From assembly GCF_035989305.1 (NCBI RefSeq), contig NZ_CP108514.1:7916501-7980500 (forward strand): 64,000 nucleotides of DNA. Direction: 5' to 3'. Positions 25,559 to 34,222 of the stretch are shown here, one piece after another; positions within the stretch are counted from its first letter, which is position 1; every line of letters begins with the position of its first letter. The notes beneath the pieces were generated by a model. The model was not told the origin of the DNA. It worked only from the letters and a program-made list of their open reading frames with translations, and made no database searches. The translations under genes and the position numbers were made by a program. The DNA is from Streptomyces sp. NBC_01233 (GTDB lineage Bacteria; Actinomycetota; Actinomycetes; Streptomycetales; Streptomycetaceae).

Positions 25559-26424
25559 CGTCCCCGCGGGCCAGGAATGCTCGGCTGCGTGGCAGCGGCC
25601 GGAACGCGGAGGACTGTCGTGGGTTGGGCCGGCCTCGTCCACGCGGAGTCGGCCAGGGTGGCGATGGTGGTGACCTCAGCGCTCAGCGCTCGCAGGTGGG
25701 TGGCGACGGCCGCGATCCGGGTGCTGATGTCGGTGGTCTGCCCGAAGCGGTAGGCGAAGGCCTCGGAGGTTCGGGCACTGACGCGCGTGGCCTGGGCGAG
25801 CAGTCCCCGGTCGGGGTCCGCCAGTGCCGCGAGCAGCTTCTCGGTATCCCCTCCGAGGTGGATGGGCGCCTCCGCAAGGGCTCCGTCCGTCTTCGGGGAG
25901 TGGAGACCGAAGTCGAGTTCGAGGCGCCGTGCCTCGGCGGTGAGATGGCGGGCGAGGCCGCGCGACACGTCCGTCCAAGAGCCGTCGGCGCGGATGAGGT
26001 TGGCGACGACGTGCAGGGTGTTCGATTCCGAGAGGAAGGCCACCCAGCGGCACCCGACCTCGTCGGCAGGTGCGGAGACGCCCGAGGCCTGTGCCATCCG
26101 TCCGGCGATCTGCTCCCACGTGGCCGGATGCTGACCGGGATCATGCGGGTGGAGCCGGATCTCCAGATGCAGGACCGCGTGCCGGTCACCCCCGGGGCTG
26201 GCGGCGAAGGGGTGCTCGTGAAAAGGCTCTTCGAGATGCTCAACCCACTCCTCCGCACTCCACATGCGGGCGTTCTCCTCCAGCACCGGCCGCTGGGTGA
26301 GGGCCGGACCGTGAGCAACCACGGTGAACGCGGTCAGGTCATCGGCGTGGAGTACCGGCCGGCCGAGAGCATCCTCGAAGACGTCCTCGACGTGAAAGAG
26401 CCGAGGCCGGACCAGGGGGATCAC
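25555..26424 (-). CDS. Degenerate MobA-type relaxase-like protein
   Basis: 289 aa, GTG start (GTGA overlap). Residues about 60-180 align by eye with the relaxase at 60252: HLEIRLHPHDPG against HLSVRAAPEDPV, GRMAQASGVSAPADEVGCRW against RRMVAATGIAAGDDPAACRW, and TLHVVANLIRADG against HIHIIATTVREDG. The first metal-ligand His of the HxH motif is replaced (NTLHV for DHIHI), and no long C-terminal region follows. It is probably a non-catalytic relaxase homologue that binds DNA or partners rather than nicking. C-terminal half is helical. Confidence 0.65.
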   Translation of the reverse strand: MIPLVRPRLFHVEDVFEDALGRPVLHADDLTAFTVVAHGPALTQRPVLEENARMWSAEEWVEHLEEPFHEHPFAASPGGDRHAVLHLEIRLHPHDPGQHPATWEQIAGRMAQASGVSAPADEVGCRWVAFLSESNTLHVVANLIRADGSWTDVSRGLARHLTAEARRLELDFGLHSPKTDGALAEAPIHLGGDTEKLLAALADPDRGLLAQATRVSARTSEAFAYRFGQTTDISTRIAAVATHLRALSAEVTTIATLADSAWTRPAQPTTVLRVPAAATQPSIPGPRGR

Positions 26425-26852
26425 TGGCCGTGCTTGGTGTCGGCGACGTGGACGAGCTGGTCGAGCGCGGTCAGGCTGTACCACCCGCAGTCGATCTCGG
26501 TGTTCTCGGCCTCCGTGGCAAGGCGGGGCAGGAGGAGTTCTTCCAGGGCCCGCATGTGGATCAGGCAGTCCGGGCAGTGCCGGTCCAGGTGGATGAGGTA
26601 GCGCGGGTGGCCGGTGACGAAGGTGTGCTGCCCGCCGAGCGGGTTGCGCAGCCGCCACCCGTCCTCGTCGGTGGGGGTATGCCAGGACGGGGCGACAACG
26701 GTGACGGCGTCACCGTAGAGGCTGTCCCCCGCCACGCCGTGGATGACCACCACGCGGTCGCCGGGGGCGAAGTGGCCGTGGGTGATGTCCCGGTTGGGGG
26801 TGAGGGTGTCCGCGGGAGTGGCATAGGGCGGACGGGGAACAGCTTCGGGCAT
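26421..26852 (-). CDS. Hypothetical protein with KOW/SH3-like segment and Cys pair
   Basis: 143 aa; AAGGA precedes ATG 26852. FAPGDRVVVIHGVAGDSLYG looks like an SH3-type barrel; RHCPDCLIHMRALEELLLPR has CxxC. No family recognised. Preceded by a 103-bp AT-richer gap that could hold an internal promoter. Confidence 0.6.
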   Translation of the reverse strand: MPEAVPRPPYATPADTLTPNRDITHGHFAPGDRVVVIHGVAGDSLYGDAVTVVAPSWHTPTDEDGWRLRNPLGGQHTFVTGHPRYLIHLDRHCPDCLIHMRALEELLLPRLATEAENTEIDCGWYSLTALDQLVHVADTKHGQ

Positions 26853-26955
26853 AGTCGGGTCCTTCCGCGAATGGGCGCCGGGTGGCGAAGGGGATTACTT
26901 CAATGATGCGGAGAATCCCGGATTATCGAATTCGCGGAATGTGGGATAGAAGCGG

Positions 26956-27453
26956 CTACAGGTGGGGGTTCTCGTTGCCGCGGTCGGCTTCGGAGACGGC
27001 GTCGACGAGCTCGGGCAGGTCGGTCCCTTCGGCATCGCGCTGGTCGATCCACCACCCCGCCCGGCGGATGCCACGGATCGCCTCCTCCAGCGTCAACCAG
27101 TCGGATTCGTCCCAGGTCCCTTCGACCACGAGAACCTCATATGCGGCGGTGACCAGCTGATGCCGGCTGCGTTCGCCCCACGCCAGAGCACGCTCGGGTC
27201 CTTCCAACGGTGGCATGGAGAACTTGGCCGCCCACTCCGCGGCAGCGGCCTGCTCCTCGGCGCGCTTGCCGGCGAGCCAGGCTTCCCGGCTCTCGGTGTC
27301 GCCGTCGCGGGCGGCATTCCAGCAGGCGGTGCAGTCCTTCGTGCCGAGCCAGCGCGCGAGGCTGGCGCGCTTATCGGCAGGGCGAGTCGAGAGGTCGTGA
27401 TCGACTTGGTGGCCGCAGGGGTGCTCGACGGTCCAATGGGTTCGAATAGCCAA
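26956..27453 (-). CDS. Zinc-ribbon-like hypothetical protein
   Basis: 165 aa, TTG start. N-terminal putative metal site: EHPCGHQVDHDL ... GTKDCTACWNAARD (CxH and CxxC spaced about 30 residues). The remainder is helical with Trp-rich EGTWDESDWLTLEEAIRGIR. The layout is familiar from Streptomyces plasmid-borne proteins of unknown function. May bind nucleic acid. Confidence 0.65.
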   Translation of the reverse strand: MAIRTHWTVEHPCGHQVDHDLSTRPADKRASLARWLGTKDCTACWNAARDGDTESREAWLAGKRAEEQAAAAEWAAKFSMPPLEGPERALAWGERSRHQLVTAAYEVLVVEGTWDESDWLTLEEAIRGIRRAGWWIDQRDAEGTDLPELVDAVSEADRGNENPHL

Positions 27454-27507
27454 AAGGGAATTCCTTGGAGAGAAGTGGGACGAATCAGAACGCAGTCCTG
27501 GCCGGGG

Positions 27508-27948
27508 CTACCGGCCTCGCGCTGGGCCGGTGACCGGGCTCGCCGGCACCGCGACGGGCAGTGCCTGGTGGGCCGAGGCGACGGCGCTGGGGATGGATTC
27601 GGCGCGCTGAGGTGACCGGGCCGTGGCCGCGCCGGCGATACGGGCCTGGCGCTCGGCGAGGCGGCGACTCATGGTGGGCCGCGGCGGGTCGGCGCTGAGT
27701 TCCGGATCGAGGGTGAAGTCCGCCTGGACGACCAGGCCCAGGCCGCGGATCGCGGTCACGGCCTGACGGGCCCGGCGCTGGCCGTCCTGGCCCGGCTCGG
27801 TGAGGCGGTGCAGGTTGGTGCCGGGGACGGGTTCGAACTGGACACGTTCGAGGGCCCAGTCGCGTAGGTGGTCGGTCAGAAGCGGGGTGGACGCGGCGAC
27901 GAAGCCGTAGTCGGGGTGCCAGCCGAGATGGAGGTGCGGGGCTTCCAA
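27508..27948 (-). CDS. Hypothetical protein
   Basis: 146 aa, TTG start. HLGWHPDYGFVAASTPLLTD, LRDWALERVQFEPVPGTNLH, QAVTAIRGLGLVVQADFTLD; then a basic Pro/Ala tail. The order (short beta segments, then 'LRDWALERVQF', then 'A...L...G..V') hints at a small alpha/beta domain like that at the end of 29078-31425. Unrecognised. Confidence 0.55.
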   Translation of the reverse strand: MEAPHLHLGWHPDYGFVAASTPLLTDHLRDWALERVQFEPVPGTNLHRLTEPGQDGQRRARQAVTAIRGLGLVVQADFTLDPELSADPPRPTMSRRLAERQARIAGAATARSPQRAESIPSAVASAHQALPVAVPASPVTGPARGR

Positions 27949-28017
27949 GGGCTCAAGGGTCCTTTCGTCGTGGGGAGGTGGCGCCTGCTCGGCGATCGGT
28001 GGCGCTGCGCGGGGCGG

Positions 28018-28449
28018 TCAGGGCGCGGTACGGGCCTCGTGCGCGGCCGTGAGCAGGTCGACACCCAGCTGGTAGAGCAGGCGGTCGGCGACGTCGAAGA
28101 GATCGCTGGTGTGCGCGTACCGCCGGGCGAGGTCCGGCTCTTCGTGTTCCCGGCACCACGTAGCGGCGGCGCGAAGGAGGTCACGGAGTTCGTGCAGAGC
28201 ACCGTCCGCTCCGGTGGCGCCGTCCACTAGGAGGTGGAGTGCCGCCGCAGACGGGGCCTGGGCCGCCTGCTCAGCCCAGGCGCGGACCGCGCGGCCCGGA
28301 TCGGGAAGCTCGAGGCCGGCGAGGTACGGTCCTGCCTCCAGACGAGCCTGCCGCCGAAGGCCTGCGGGCCCAGGACAAGCCTGCGGGGCGGTCTCCGGGT
28401 GCGTGCTGTCCTCGGCATCAGCCTGGGACGGAACGGTCCCGCTGGTCAC
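28018..28449 (-). CDS. Hypothetical helical protein
   Basis: 143 aa; GTG start overlaps the upstream stop (GTGA). All-helical: ALHELRDLLRAAATWCREHE, ARRYAHTSDLFDVADRLLYQ. The C-terminal LLYQLGVDLLTAAHEA recalls the small helical proteins at 21851 and 23026. Unrecognised. Confidence 0.55.
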   Translation of the reverse strand: MTSGTVPSQADAEDSTHPETAPQACPGPAGLRRQARLEAGPYLAGLELPDPGRAVRAWAEQAAQAPSAAALHLLVDGATGADGALHELRDLLRAAATWCREHEEPDLARRYAHTSDLFDVADRLLYQLGVDLLTAAHEARTAP

Positions 28450-29012
28450 CGGCGTGCCGTCTTGGCGGGAGACGTGCTCAGGGGGACCGGCTTATGGACG
28501 GTGGTCGCGGGCGGGGTGCGTCGTCCCGGGAGCCAGGCCCGTACGTCATCCGGGAAGGGCGTCATCGGGTCCTGGTCCCAGGCAACGACGGACCCGGTGA
28601 CGGACTCCGAGAGCGGGAGGACCTCGATGCCGTGCGGGTGCAGGACGTAGGCCCACTGCAGCCACCCTTGACCGGCTGCGGACTCGTCGCACGTCATCCG
28701 CGCCGCGGGGCTGCCGTCGGGCGTGTACATGTTGTCGATGGTCGAGCTCGGCCCGGGGCCGCCGTGCTGGCCGACGACGTGCTGGCGGAGTTCCTGGGGT
28801 GCGCCGGCGAGGAGGTCGTCGCCGAGCGAGTTCCATCCGACGGCGGGCGAGTCGATGAGGTGCGCGGCGAGGGCCTCGGTGTCACCGGCGAAGCGGTGCT
28901 GATGAGCCGCGAGCAGGAGGGGCAGGTGGTTGCTGGGGTATCCGTCCCAGTGCACGTAGATGCCGGTGAAGCCGGTCTCCGTGGGTCGGGCGATGGTCGA
29001 TCGGGTTGCCAG
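28446..29012 (-). CDS. Hypothetical protein, probable CTG start
   Basis: 188 aa when read from CTG 29012, five bases after GGAG. The frame upstream of the first GTG (28955) encodes a coherent N-terminus (STIARPTETGFTGIYVHWDG). No ATG/GTG/TTG lies between. YVHWDGYPSNHLP is a hallmark of an unnamed actinobacterial family found on phages and plasmids. Other segments: LAAHLIDSPAVGWNSLGDDL, YVLHPHGIEVLPLSE. Function unknown. Stop overlaps the next start. Confidence 0.7.
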   Translation of the reverse strand: MATRSTIARPTETGFTGIYVHWDGYPSNHLPLLLAAHQHRFAGDTEALAAHLIDSPAVGWNSLGDDLLAGAPQELRQHVVGQHGGPGPSSTIDNMYTPDGSPAARMTCDESAAGQGWLQWAYVLHPHGIEVLPLSESVTGSVVAWDQDPMTPFPDDVRAWLPGRRTPPATTVHKPVPLSTSPAKTARR

Positions 29013-29017
29013 GGTGA

Positions 29018-29021
29018 CTCC
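29018..29021 (-). promoter_or_regulatory. Ribosome binding site GGAG setting a CTG start
   Basis: Reads GGAG-TCACC-CTG on the minus strand. Its spacing fits CTG 29012; it would be about 60 bases from the first GTG. Confidence 0.6.
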
Positions 29022-29531
29022 AGGGGAAGAGGGCGCGCTCTACGCGCGCCAAGGGGCGGGGGAGGCGGCCGGCCTTATCAGCGGGTCTGTCCGGCGGACC
29101 TGCCAGGCGGGGGACCTGGCGCAGGTAGCGGAAGAGGACCGGTGGGAGGCCGGAGGGCGTGGCCCCAGGGTTGGCCCGAGGTGACGGTGACCCTGTAGCC
29201 GAAGGCCTGCAGGAGGGCGCTGGCGGAGCGGACGAGTTCTCCTGCATCACTGGCGGGGTCACGGGGACGGCACAGGCCGGATTCCGGATCGAGCAGCCAG
29301 GGGGAGTCCACGTGAAGCAAGAGGCGCGCCGCGTGTTGCGACAGCACGTTGACGAGCGGGCCGCCGTCGAAGTCCTGGCCGAACATGACCTCGTGAACGC
29401 CCTTGAAGCGGGTCTCTCGCGACACGCGGGCGGCGGCCAGCCGGTAGCGCGGCAGGACTCCTCGGTTCCGCATGGTCGCGACGGCGCGCGCAGGGTCCCT
29501 TGGCACGGAGATCGCGGCCGGGGCCTGAACT

Positions 29532-31072
29532 CAACACCGTTGCGTTAGGGATCTTGAGTCGTTGGCAACCCCCGCATGAGTAGCAGGAACGGGACTCCTG
29601 GTAGATCAACTTGTGCTGAAGCAAGGTGATCGTCGAGTCCAGGAGTCCCGTTGCGGGAGAAGTCTGTCATCACGCGCACGATCGAGGTCGCTGGGGGTGT
29701 GTTCGCGCCGGGGCAGCTGGGTGAGCTGACGCAGACGGTGGACTTCGAACTGGTGGACGCGGTGCTTGAGGAGACCGGCACGGTCGAGCGGCGACTGCGG
29801 CTGCTGCCCTCGCGGGTGGTGGTGTACTTCGTCCTCGCGCTCGCACTGTTCGAGAACTGCTCCTACCGGGCGGTGGGGCAAACTGACCGCCTCGCTGACG
29901 AGTCTGGCCCTGGCCGTCCCGGCGGCTTCCTCGCTGTCGCGGGCGAGGCGGCGGATAGGGGCCGCCCCGCTACGGCGGCTGTTCGAGATCCTGGCCGGGC
30001 CCCTCGCTGTCCGCGGGCAGTCGGGCACGTTCTGGCGGGGCCTGCGGTGCGTGGCCGTCGACGGCACTCTCCTCCATGTCCCGGACGAGAAGACGCTCAC
30101 CTGGAAGTACCCGAAACGGGCCGGTGACACGCTGGAGTTCGGCTACCCGCTGCTGCGGCTCGTCGTCCTGGTCGAGTGTGGCACCCGCGCCCTGCTCGCC
30201 GCCACCTTCGGACCCGAGAGTGACGGTGAACTCACCTACGCGAACCGCCTGTTGGGCGCTCTTGACGACACGATGCTCCTGCTGGCCGACGCCGGCTTCG
30301 ATGCGGTGGAATTCCTCCGTGACATCCAGGGCAGCGGGGCACGATTCCTGATCCGCTCTTCCGCCCGACGCATCCCCACCCCCGCCGAGCACCTGGCCGA
30401 CGGCTCCTACCTGGCCCGGATCGGCTACGGCGTCATTCCCGTCCTGATCACCGTCCGCGTCATCGAGGCCCACCTCACAGTCCGCCTGGACGACGGCACT
30501 GTCCGCCACGAGCAGTGGCGCCTGCTCACCAGCCTCCTCGACCCCGTCCGCTACCCCGCCGATGAAGTGGCCGAGCTCTATCACCGCAGGTGGCAGGTGG
30601 AAACCACCTACTTCTCGATCAAGGCGACCATCCTGGAGGGCCGCGTCCTGCGCTCGCGCACCCAGCCCGGCCTCGACCAGGAGGTCTACGCCCTGCTCAC
30701 GACCTACCAGGCCCTCCTCCGCGCCGCCGCCGACGGCATCGAGACCCGCCCCGACCTCACCATGAGCCGGATCAGCTTCACCGTCCTGATCCGCACCGCC
30801 GGTGACACCGTCATCAGCGCGACCGGAATCCTGCCCCCACTCGGCCCTGTCGACCGAGTCGGCGTGATCGGTCAGGCCGTCCTCGAAGCCCCGCTGCCGT
30901 CCCAACACAGGCAACGCATCAAAGCCCGCACCCGCAAGAACCCCACCAGCAAGTACGGCCCGAACGCCGGACAACAGCCCGTGACCAGCCAGAACTACAG
31001 CATCCAGACCACTATCACGTTCTTCGAGCACGGCCTCAACAGCCGCTCACGGCGCTAAAGCAACGGTGTTGG
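29532..31072 (+). mobile_element. IS4-family insertion sequence
   Basis: 1541 bp with inverted ends CAACACCGTTGC / GCAACGGTGTTG and a 10-bp direct repeat GGCCTGAACT (29522-29531 and 31073-31082). It is the only IS in the window that is not at CTAG and the only one inside a gene. The exact duplication suggests a recent event. Confidence 0.9.
29651..31058 (+). pseudogene. IS4-family transposase with a frame break
   Basis: First part (29651 on): ITRTIEVAGGVFAPGQLGEL, RVVVYFVLALALFENCSYRAV, the usual IS4-family N-terminal domain. From about 29880 the frame changes to KLTASLTSLALAVPAAS and continues through VAVDGTLLHVPD (first Asp), LLADAGFDAVEF (second Asp) and YHRRWQVETTYFSIK (Glu). The break reads gcggtgggg where family members usually have a Trp codon (RAVWGKLTA), so a 2-base loss is likely. 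Probably inactive unless frameshifted. Confidence 0.8.
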
Positions 31073-31421
31073 GCCTGAACTGATCCGAATTCGCGGATGC
31101 CTGCGGGGAGTAGTCCGGCGACAAGGATCTGCCGCGCCCGTCTGGGCCGCTCGATCAGGTAGAGCTGGAATCCGTGCGGATGGGTGAGGACGGCTCGCTC
31201 GCTGTCTACTGCATGGCGCAGGGCTCGGCTGACGACGCCTTCCTCCCTGTCCCAACAGCGCTTCTCTGCCGGGTCCCACCCCACCTTGCTGGTGGTGTGG
31301 GGGCTCCGCCGAGCAGATGCCGCCCAGGCGGGACCCAGGCGTGCGGCCAGCTGCTGAGCGAACAGGAACAGGCTGGTGTCCTTGGTCGTATCCTCCGTCG
31401 GCCTGTTCTGGCCGGGGTTCG

Positions 31422-31706
31422 TCACAGGCCGGCCTCGGGGTGGTGGAAGTGCGCGACGGGATGGCCGAGGGAGTGCACAGCGTGTACGGCGTCGTGGACG
31501 AGATGGATCTGCTGGCCAACGGAGAGGGACAGCGGCGGCACGTAGCCGTTGTAGCGCGGCGAGTGGGTGAACCCGCGGCTCCACAGGAGCCGTTGGAGCG
31601 GCGTCCTGGGGGCTTGGTCCAGCGGGCCTGCTGTGTGCAGACCGATGCGGATGCTGGCGGGGTGGTACACGGAGGGAGGCCTCTCGTTCTGCTTGTCCTG
31701 GCTCAG
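31422..31706 (-). CDS. Small hypothetical protein, probable CTG start
   Basis: 94 aa from CTG 31706, which shares TG with the upstream stop (CTGA). SVYHPASIRIGLHTAGPLDQ, LLWSRGFTHSPRYNGYVPP, then a His-rich HLVHDAVHAVHSLGHPVAHF. No ATG/GTG/TTG gives the same product without running deep into the upstream gene. Unrecognised; the His cluster may bind metal. Confidence 0.55.
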   Translation of the reverse strand: MSQDKQNERPPSVYHPASIRIGLHTAGPLDQAPRTPLQRLLWSRGFTHSPRYNGYVPPLSLSVGQQIHLVHDAVHAVHSLGHPVAHFHHPEAGL

Positions 31707-32401
31707 CGCCGGATACGGGGAGGAGGCCCAGGCATGGGGAGTTGGGCGACGCCGGTTGTCCGCACGACACTGAGGACAAGGGGAGGCGGGGCGATCTGCG
31801 CCTTGGCTGAGCGGATGGCCTCGCCGGCCCGGCGTAGGTCTCGGCGGGCGTCGGCGTGAGCGATCACCAGACGCCATTCGACGGTGCGCCGGGGGCTCCT
31901 GGAAGGTTCGGCCTCGGTCTTGAGGGCCTCGGCCAGGCTGCCCACAGCCGCTGCGCTCAGAGCAGCGGCGGAAGCAAGGTGAGCGAGCGCGGCGATACCT
32001 TGGAGCGTCGGGATCTGGTCGGGCCTCGCCGCCTCGTCGAGCACTCGGTTGGCTGCATGGGCGAGCTCTTGGGCCTGGCGCATTTGCTGGTACAGCAGGG
32101 GCTGCAGTGGAGTTTTGGGCACGTTGCCGGACGTGTCCAGCAGGACGATGCTCTGCATGGCCTGCTCGAACGTGGCTGCGAGATCATCGAGGCCGCCGGG
32201 CCAGGTGCGGTCGTCGGCCGGTTCCCAGGTGAAGTCGTACTCCTCGTAGGAGCTGATGAGCCCGCTTTCGATCTGAGCCTCTCGGTCGGCGAGTTCGCTC
32301 TGGATGGATGCGTCATCGCGGGCGGCTGCCTGGTAGTCGGCCCAGTCGGCGTCACTTAGTTCGGGTGGTCGGTCCATGGATATCCGATCGGGTCTGGTCA
32401 A
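31703..32401 (-). CDS. Hypothetical helical protein
   Basis: 232 aa; TTG 32401 shares TG with the upstream stop (TTGA). SDADWADYQAAARDDASIQS, FEQAMQSIVLLDTSGNVPKT, ANRVLDEAARPDQIP, ASAAALSAAAVGSLAEALKT. Mostly alpha-helical. Unrecognised. Confidence 0.6.
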   Translation of the reverse strand: MTRPDRISMDRPPELSDADWADYQAAARDDASIQSELADREAQIESGLISSYEEYDFTWEPADDRTWPGGLDDLAATFEQAMQSIVLLDTSGNVPKTPLQPLLYQQMRQAQELAHAANRVLDEAARPDQIPTLQGIAALAHLASAAALSAAAVGSLAEALKTEAEPSRSPRRTVEWRLVIAHADARRDLRRAGEAIRSAKAQIAPPPLVLSVVRTTGVAQLPMPGPPPRIRR

Positions 32402-32862
32402 CGGGTGCGTGTCGGTTTCCCTGCGGACGGCCCTGCTTGGCGGGGCACCGTCGAAACGGGAGCAGCTGGTACGCGGGGCAGGCGGACGACGTGAGCGTCT
32501 ATGGCGGCAAGCAGCGGACCGATCTCGCGGCCGTGCTCTGCATCAGGGCCTGCTGGAGGTGCGCTGTCGGCGCGGGAGTCGTAGACGACGGCGAAGTCGG
32601 TCCAGTCCTCCGCGGGTGCCTGGTGGGTCACCAGCCAGCCGCCATCCTCGGGGCCGATGATGAGGACCGAGTCGCGGCCGGGCGGATAGGCGTAGACGAG
32701 CCCGTACTGGAGACCCTGCTGGACGTCGCAGACCATGCCGCGCTCACGGAGCGGGGTCGTCAGGTACGCATGGCTCGCCCACGCCCGCTGCCACGCGGGG
32801 TCTTCGGTCTTGCGATGGTCCGGGAGCGGGGCCAATGGGCGCAGACGCTCGGAGGAGGTCAT
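32398..32862 (-). CDS. Hypothetical protein
   Basis: 154 aa; ATGA overlap at the start. YLTTPLRERGMVCDVQQGLQ, YGLVYAYPPGRDSVLIIGPE, WLVTHQAPAEDWTDFAVVYD, HVVRLPRVP, then a basic tail. Beta-rich, DUF317-neighbour style. Unrecognised. Confidence 0.6.
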   Translation of the reverse strand: MTSSERLRPLAPLPDHRKTEDPAWQRAWASHAYLTTPLRERGMVCDVQQGLQYGLVYAYPPGRDSVLIIGPEDGGWLVTHQAPAEDWTDFAVVYDSRADSAPPAGPDAEHGREIGPLLAAIDAHVVRLPRVPAAPVSTVPRQAGPSAGKPTRTR

Positions 32863-33410
32863 CGCTCCTGGCCGCCATCGAGAAGGCCTTCGGGGTCCGG
32901 CAGCGGATCGTCATCTCCGAAGGGGTCCTCCGCCTCCGAGGCGACGTACCCGAAGACGGTCTTTTCCAGCTCGCCGAGGAAGTCGAAGCCGGTGTGTTCA
33001 CGGAACGCATCGAGACGCTCGGCGACGTAGCGCTGACGGTCGATCTCGGCCGTTGCGACCCGGGCAAGGTTCCGCGTGGACAGACGGCCCCACTCCAGGA
33101 GGTCGTTGCGGGTGGCACGGTCCATCCAGACCCAAATACCGTTGCCCAGCTTCAGGATGCCTTCGGGGTGGAACATCCCCGACTGCCGGCGCGGCTTGGG
33201 GCTTCGACGCTCGCCGAACCCCCGTACGAGGCCCTGGACGAGTTTGTCGGCTGCCGCGGCTCGGACATGTACTTCAAGATCTTCGTGGGCGAACCGCGTG
33301 CGGAGTTCGTCTTCGAGGTCGCCCTTGCGGAAGCGGCCGGTTTCGTCGGTGACGGCGGCGGCGGCGTCCTCGACGATCTGCCACAGGCGAGCGTCGGACT
33401 GGGCACTCAT
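32859..33410 (-). CDS. Hypothetical protein
   Basis: 183 aa; ATGA overlap with parB-like gene. LWQIVEDAAAAVTDETGRFR, KGDLEDELRTRFAHEDLEVH, then GILKLGNGIWVWMDRATRND and AEIDRQRYVAERLDAFREHT. The N-terminal part could be a helix-turn-helix. Downstream partner of the ParB-like protein by position. C-terminus is acidic (EAEDPFGDDDPLPDPEG). Confidence 0.6.
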   Translation of the reverse strand: MSAQSDARLWQIVEDAAAAVTDETGRFRKGDLEDELRTRFAHEDLEVHVRAAAADKLVQGLVRGFGERRSPKPRRQSGMFHPEGILKLGNGIWVWMDRATRNDLLEWGRLSTRNLARVATAEIDRQRYVAERLDAFREHTGFDFLGELEKTVFGYVASEAEDPFGDDDPLPDPEGLLDGGQER

Positions 33411-34222
33411 GCGAGGTCACGCTCCCGCAGCGTCGCGGCCATCTCCGTCAGGGCGGTCATGGCGTTCTCGATGACTTCCTGGGTTATGGACCTTCCCGGC
33501 AGCACGAATTCGGGATCGAACTTGCCGGCGGTGTTCGTGCCGCGCGCCTGCGCGAGGGGTGGGACGACCTCGCACAGGAACTGAGTGGCGACCTTGCGCT
33601 GGCGTACTTCTTCTTCCGCGCGGGCTTTCCGCTCCGCCCAGGCGCCGGCCAGGGTCAGTTCTCCTTCGACCACTCGATCGGCCAGTTCGTGGTCCTCGGA
33701 GCGGAGCCGGGCAAGCTGCGATTCCGCCGACTCGGCCTGGTTCTTCGCTTCGCGTGCCGCCTTGTAGGCCTCGTCGATAGTGATGGCGCCGTTGATGACG
33801 GGATCGACCAGATCGGGCGCGTGGCGTAGCACGGTGTTGGCCTGGCCGATCCGGCCGAGGGACACTCCCGCCTGTTCACTGACTGAACGAGCGGACTGTT
33901 CAGCGGCTGAACGGGGCGATCGTTCAGTGATTGAAAGGGCCTTGGCCGCGATCATGGCCAGCTGCCCCTTGGTCAGGTTGCGTCGTCGCGCGTTCACAGA
34001 GAGGGCGTACGCGTCGGCATCGTCGCCGTCGTAGGTGGCGAAGACCGGCTTGATGCCGATGAGCTCGCAGGCCTTGAGGCGGTTTCGTCCGTCGAGAAGG
34101 CGTCCTGCGCTGTCCAGGACGATGGGCTGGAGCTGGCCGAGCTGGCGGATGTCCTCAGCGAGCGCCTGGAGCTCGTCCTCGTCGAGCATGGGGAAGATGG
34201 TGGCGGTGGGGTGGAATTCGAT
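33407..34222 (-). CDS. ParB-like protein
   Basis: About 271 aa. ParB N-terminal domain: EFHPTATIFPMLDEDELQAL, LGQLQPIVLDSAGRLLDGRN (the GRLLDGRNR signature), then TKGQLAMIAAKALS and a helix-turn-helix VSEQAGVSLGRIGQANTVLR. An 8-residue repeat SITERSPR/SAAEQSAR/SVSEQAGV precedes the HTH. Such proteins bind centromere or operator DNA; no ParA is in the window, so regulation is as likely as partitioning. No ATG/GTG/TTG precedes the conserved N-terminus; GAGGA lies 7 bases before ATC 34222, which is proposed as start (ATC 34225 is alternative; internal ATG gives MLDEDEL). Confidence 0.78.
   Translation of the reverse strand: MEFHPTATIFPMLDEDELQALAEDIRQLGQLQPIVLDSAGRLLDGRNRLKACELIGIKPVFATYDGDDADAYALSVNARRRNLTKGQLAMIAAKALSITERSPRSAAEQSARSVSEQAGVSLGRIGQANTVLRHAPDLVDPVINGAITIDEAYKAAREAKNQAESAESQLARLRSEDHELADRVVEGELTLAGAWAERKARAEEEVRQRKVATQFLCEVVPPLAQARGTNTAGKFDPEFVLPGRSITQEVIENAMTALTEMAATLRERDLA
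33875..33935. repeat. Three TTCA-N5-TGAA palindromes with exact 24-bp spacing, inside parB-like gene
   Basis: Copies at 33875-33887, 33899-33911 and 33923-33935. Each is TTCA, five bases, TGAA. They encode the 8-residue protein repeat, but the palindromic form is not required by the amino acids alone. Possible ParB or repressor binding sites. Confidence 0.6.

Larger units (their letters stand above)
29078..31425 (-). pseudogene. Hypothetical gene interrupted by an IS4-family element
   Basis: Two exon-like halves: 31425-31083 (GTG start, GTGA overlap; FAQQLAARLGPAWAAS, VLTHPHGFQLYLIERPRRAR) and 29521-29078 (ISVPRDPARAVATMRNRGVL, HAARLLLHVDSPWLLD, ALLQAFGYRVTVTS). Removing the IS and one 10-bp duplication restores an uninterrupted frame through EFGSVQAPAAISVPRD. 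The intact paralogue is 24082-24837. The reconstructed protein would be about 265 aa. Function unknown; the gene must be dispensable. Confidence 0.8.

Noticed and set aside
33407..34222. parAB partition locus
   Set aside because: No ParA ATPase is encoded nearby, so partitioning cannot be claimed from the ParB-like protein alone.
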